This document shows, piece by piece, positions 7,082 to 8,933 of a stretch of 8,933 bases of DNA. How positions within the stretch are numbered: position 1 is the stretch's first letter; the number at the start of each line of letters is the position of its first letter. This DNA is from Verrucomicrobiia bacterium. GTDB taxonomy: Bacteria > Verrucomicrobiota > Verrucomicrobiia > Limisphaerales > Palsa-1400. The notes below the pieces were generated by a model that worked only from the letters and a program-made list of their open reading frames with translations, searched no databases and was not told the origin of the DNA. Where the stretch lies: contig JAICXV010000057.1 of assembly GCA_025934545.1 (NCBI GenBank), positions 1 through 8,933 on the forward strand, in the 5' to 3' direction. The position numbers were made by a program, and so were the translations under genes.

Positions 7082-7170
7082 TTTTGGAGTGCGCCGTCGT
7101 CCGGCGCTTTGGATTTATTTCACAGGCACTCGCAAAAATGAACGCGCCGGACGACGGCGCAGTCCAAGAC
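7082..7170. repeat. 89-bp inverted-repeat element with 7-bp flanking direct repeats (MITE- or REP-pair-like)
   Basis: Two arms, 7082-7107 and 7144-7169, are inverted copies matching at 24 of 26 positions, including a perfect 17-nt core (7091-7107 and 7144-7160). Each core is itself a small hairpin: GCGCCG, a 5-nt loop, CGGCGC. The arms enclose a 36-nt spacer. The direct repeat GCGAAGC occurs immediately outside on both sides (7075-7081 and 7171-7177), as expected for a 7-bp target duplication. No coding capacity is apparent. It lies just beyond the 3' end of galE. A small non-autonomous transposable element or a paired REP/BIME unit are both possible. Confidence 0.6.
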
Positions 7171-7188
7171 GCGAAGCGTTCTTCTAAA

Positions 7189-8160
7189 CTAGTCCGGATA
7201 GCCGGTCGGATGTTTGCGATGCCATTCCCAAGCGGTGCCGACAATTTGATCAAGTTTCGGATATTGCGGTTTCCAACCAAGTTCGCGATTCGCCTTGTCC
7301 GCCGCAGCGATCAAACGCGGCGGATCACCGGGACGACGTGGTTTTTCGACCGTTTTAATTTTTGTGCCGGTTACCTTTTCGCACGTTTCAATCACCTGGC
7401 GAACGGAATATCCATCGCCATTGCCCAAATTGTAAAAGCCTTGCTTGCCCGGTTGGATCGCGGCGATGTGTGCCTGCGCAAGGTCGATGATGTGGATGTA
7501 ATCGCGGATACAAGTGCCATCCGGCGTCGGATAATCCGTCCCGTAAATATCGCAATGCGTCGCCTGGCCGAGCGCCACTTTGAGCACATTCGGAATGAGA
7601 TGTGTTTCGATGCGATGATGTTCGCCAAACTGTTCGCTTGCGCCCGCGGCGTTGAAATAACGGAAGGCGACAAATTCCAGTCCAAAAATCTGGTGGTACC
7701 AATTGAGAATTTTTTCGAACATCAACTTCGATTCACCGTAGGGATTGATCGGACGTTGCGGCAAATCTTCGGTCATCGGAATTTTATCCGGCGGACCGTA
7801 CGTCGCGCACGTTGAACTGAACACGAGTTTTTTCACGTCGGCAGCGCGCGCTGCTTCGAGCAATTTCAGGCCGTTGCAGACATTGTTGCGAAAATACTTG
7901 GCGGGATCGGTCATCGATTCGCCGACGAGCGCGTTGGCCGCAAAATGAATGATCGCGTCTGGCTTCGCATCGCGGACCGCTTCGTTGATATTATCCTTGT
8001 CGCCGAGCCGCGCATGAATAAAGACGGCGCGCGTGTCAACCGCAGACCGGTGGCCTTCGGTCAGATTATCGTAAACGGTGACGTCGTGGCCCGCATTGAG
8101 CAATTCCTCGACGCAAACCGACCCAATATACCCTGCTCCACCGGTGACAAATACATTCAT
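7189..8160 (-). CDS. galE: UDP-glucose 4-epimerase
   Basis: This 323-residue extended short-chain dehydrogenase/reductase interconverts UDP-glucose and UDP-galactose in the cytoplasm, supplying galactose for envelope glycans or feeding galactose into metabolism. Visible features: the NAD-binding GGAGYIG (7-13), 'YDNLTEGHR' (30-38), 'IHFAA' (71-75), 'FSSTCATYG' (114-122, T117 at the active-site Ser/Thr position), the catalytic Tyr-Lys pair Y141/K145 in 'NPYGESK', 'FRYFNAAGA' (166-174), 'GTCIRDYIHIIDLAQAH' (215-231), 'YNLGNGDGYSVRQVIE' (243-258) and 'RRPGDPPRLIAAADKANRELGW' in two halves (275-284, 285-296). Length and motif order are those of true GalE. Leu283 occupies the position of E. coli Tyr299, which influences acceptance of N-acetylated sugars, so UDP-GlcNAc use cannot be judged. 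The start ATG has no Shine-Dalgarno, but it places the Rossmann motif at the normal distance. It is monocistronic here and divergent from the transporter gene. Confidence 0.95.
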   Translation of the reverse strand: MNVFVTGGAGYIGSVCVEELLNAGHDVTVYDNLTEGHRSAVDTRAVFIHARLGDKDNINEAVRDAKPDAIIHFAANALVGESMTDPAKYFRNNVCNGLKLLEAARAADVKKLVFSSTCATYGPPDKIPMTEDLPQRPINPYGESKLMFEKILNWYHQIFGLEFVAFRYFNAAGASEQFGEHHRIETHLIPNVLKVALGQATHCDIYGTDYPTPDGTCIRDYIHIIDLAQAHIAAIQPGKQGFYNLGNGDGYSVRQVIETCEKVTGTKIKTVEKPRRPGDPPRLIAAADKANRELGWKPQYPKLDQIVGTAWEWHRKHPTGYPD

Positions 8161-8193
8161 GCCGTTGCAACGTAACGCCGGTTTTGGGTGCTC

Positions 8194-8210
8194 ACAACGT
8201 GAAAAGTTGT
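8194..8210. promoter_or_regulatory. Small dyad in the galE/transporter divergent region
   Basis: ACAAC and GTTGT form a 5-bp dyad around a 7-nt spacer, within the 119-nt gap (8161-8279) that holds the start regions of two divergent genes. It could be an operator, but a dyad this short occurs easily by chance. No convincing -35/-10 pair was found on either strand of the gap. Confidence 0.2.
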
Positions 8211-8279
8211 TCGGGGGAAAACTGAAGCGATTTATGAATTTACGTTTTGCGCACTAATCGTGATTCGTTACATTGCGGC

Positions 8280-8933
8280 GTGCCCGCAGAGTCACACGAC
8301 GTAAAGGCCAAGTCATATCTGCCGAAGATCGGAAGTCCCGGCTATTACATCCTCCTCGCCGCCGTCGCTATTTTCGTCCTCGGCCCACTCGGTGGTATTT
8401 CCGCCGCTTACATGAATTTTTCCCTCGGCTTTTTTGTCGGCGGACAAGTGCTGGCGGGAATTTTGGGAAGCATCGTAACTTATGGCTACGGCTCAGAAGG
8501 AAAACACGGCGCAAATTACATGCAAACCATGGCCGCATCGGTGGCCGGCATGTCCGGCATGGCGGTGCTCGTGCAAGCGATGGTCTGGCTCGGCTTGCCC
8601 CAACCGCCGATGTGGAAATTGATTCTGTATCTCACCTGCATCGGAATGTTGGGCGTCGGCGTGGGCATGTTCTACACGCCGATTTTAGTGGATCGCATGC
8701 AGTTGCCCTATCCCTCCGGTTTCGCCGTCGCAAATATTTTGCGCGCGCTCACTGACAAAGCGTTGCTCAAGCGTTCGGTTCTGAAACTTGGCGGCGGCAC
8801 GGGCGGCGGATTGCTCGGCGGACTGATTCCATTTTGGTTCAGCAAATTGCCATCCCATTTTGCAATTCGCCAATTACCGAACTCACCATTCTACAATTCG
8901 TGTGTTAGCTGGCTTTCATCATCATCAGCTATA
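8280..8933 (+). CDS. OPT-family oligopeptide transporter, 3' partial
   Basis: An open frame of 218 codons runs from a GTG at 8280 to the last base of the window without a stop. An in-frame stop (TGA, 8235-8237) lies upstream, and the only other usual start codon in between is a TTG at 8247. The GTG is preferred because a short polar tail (about 18 residues, SYLPKIGSPGYY) then leads into the first membrane helix; no Shine-Dalgarno is visible. About five hydrophobic segments are seen (about 20-42, 46-68, 84-106, 112-134, 168-187), with family-like motifs: 'GANYMQTMAAS' (77-87), 'LPYPSGFAVANILRALTD' (142-159) and a Gly-rich 'GGGTGGGLLGG' (171-181). OPT proteins are inner-membrane secondary carriers for oligopeptides or metal chelates, and full members are usually about 600 residues or more. 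The substrate cannot be told from this part. The window ends near 'SSSSAI', about where the family often has a conserved Gly-rich segment. Confidence 0.85.
   Translation, partial: MPAESHDVKAKSYLPKIGSPGYYILLAAVAIFVLGPLGGISAAYMNFSLGFFVGGQVLAGILGSIVTYGYGSEGKHGANYMQTMAASVAGMSGMAVLVQAMVWLGLPQPPMWKLILYLTCIGMLGVGVGMFYTPILVDRMQLPYPSGFAVANILRALTDKALLKRSVLKLGGGTGGGLLGGLIPFWFSKLPSHFAIRQLPNSPFYNSCVSWLSSSSAI

Noticed and set aside
7084..7815. 243-codon plus-strand frame opposite galE
   Set aside because: It is antisense to a fully conserved epimerase, begins inside the inverted-repeat element and shows no family features.
8273..8755. 160-codon plus-strand frame rich in Arg and His
   Set aside because: It is an out-of-frame shadow of the OPT transporter: composition is unnatural (Arg-rich, low hydrophobic), it has no recognisable motif, and the overlapping GTG frame encodes clear membrane helices.

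Overview
The window looks like a chromosomal segment of a soil- or freshwater-type member of the Verrucomicrobiota. This placement is an inference. It rests on two large exported proteins that share a C-terminal 'YTTDL-x-W ... R-[FY]-Y-R' module, on Calx-beta/bacterial-Ig architecture, on moderate GC content, and on mostly absent Shine-Dalgarno sequences. No rRNA, tRNA, CRISPR array, transposase or phage gene was seen.

Layout, left to right. (1) Positions 1-729, plus strand: the 3' part of a lysozyme-like (transglycosylase-type) protein with a C-terminal membrane anchor, cut by the window edge. (2) 794-1477, plus: ispD of the MEP isoprenoid pathway. (3) 1460-1702, minus: a small CsbD-like stress protein whose 3' end overlaps ispD tail to tail. 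(4) 1735-4137, minus: a large exported S13-family D-Ala-D-Ala carboxypeptidase (PBP4/DacB type) carrying an FN3 domain, an amidotransferase-like alpha/beta domain and the shared C-terminal module. It lies 32 nt upstream of the CsbD gene and is probably co-transcribed with it. (5) 4138-4318: a divergent promoter region. (6) 4319-7009, plus: a roughly 896-residue exported protein of three Calx-beta and four Ig-like modules plus the same C-terminal module. (7) 7010-7188: a strong hairpin (probable terminator) followed by a compact 89-bp inverted-repeat element flanked by 7-bp direct repeats. (8) 7189-8160, minus: galE-type UDP-glucose 4-epimerase. (9) 8280-8933, plus: the 5' part of an OPT-family oligopeptide transporter, running off the window end from a GTG start.

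The genes do not form one obvious pathway. A loose cell-envelope theme runs through them: peptidoglycan cleavage (1, 4), undecaprenyl/isoprenoid precursor supply (2), surface or secreted adhesion-like modules (6), nucleotide sugar supply for envelope glycans (8) and peptide or metal-chelate uptake (9). The least ordinary items are the multidomain S13 fusion, the C-terminal module shared by the two divergent exported proteins, the clustering of all cysteines in the C-terminal third of the Calx-beta protein, and the small MITE-like or REP-pair element. I found no convincing new defence or mobile system.
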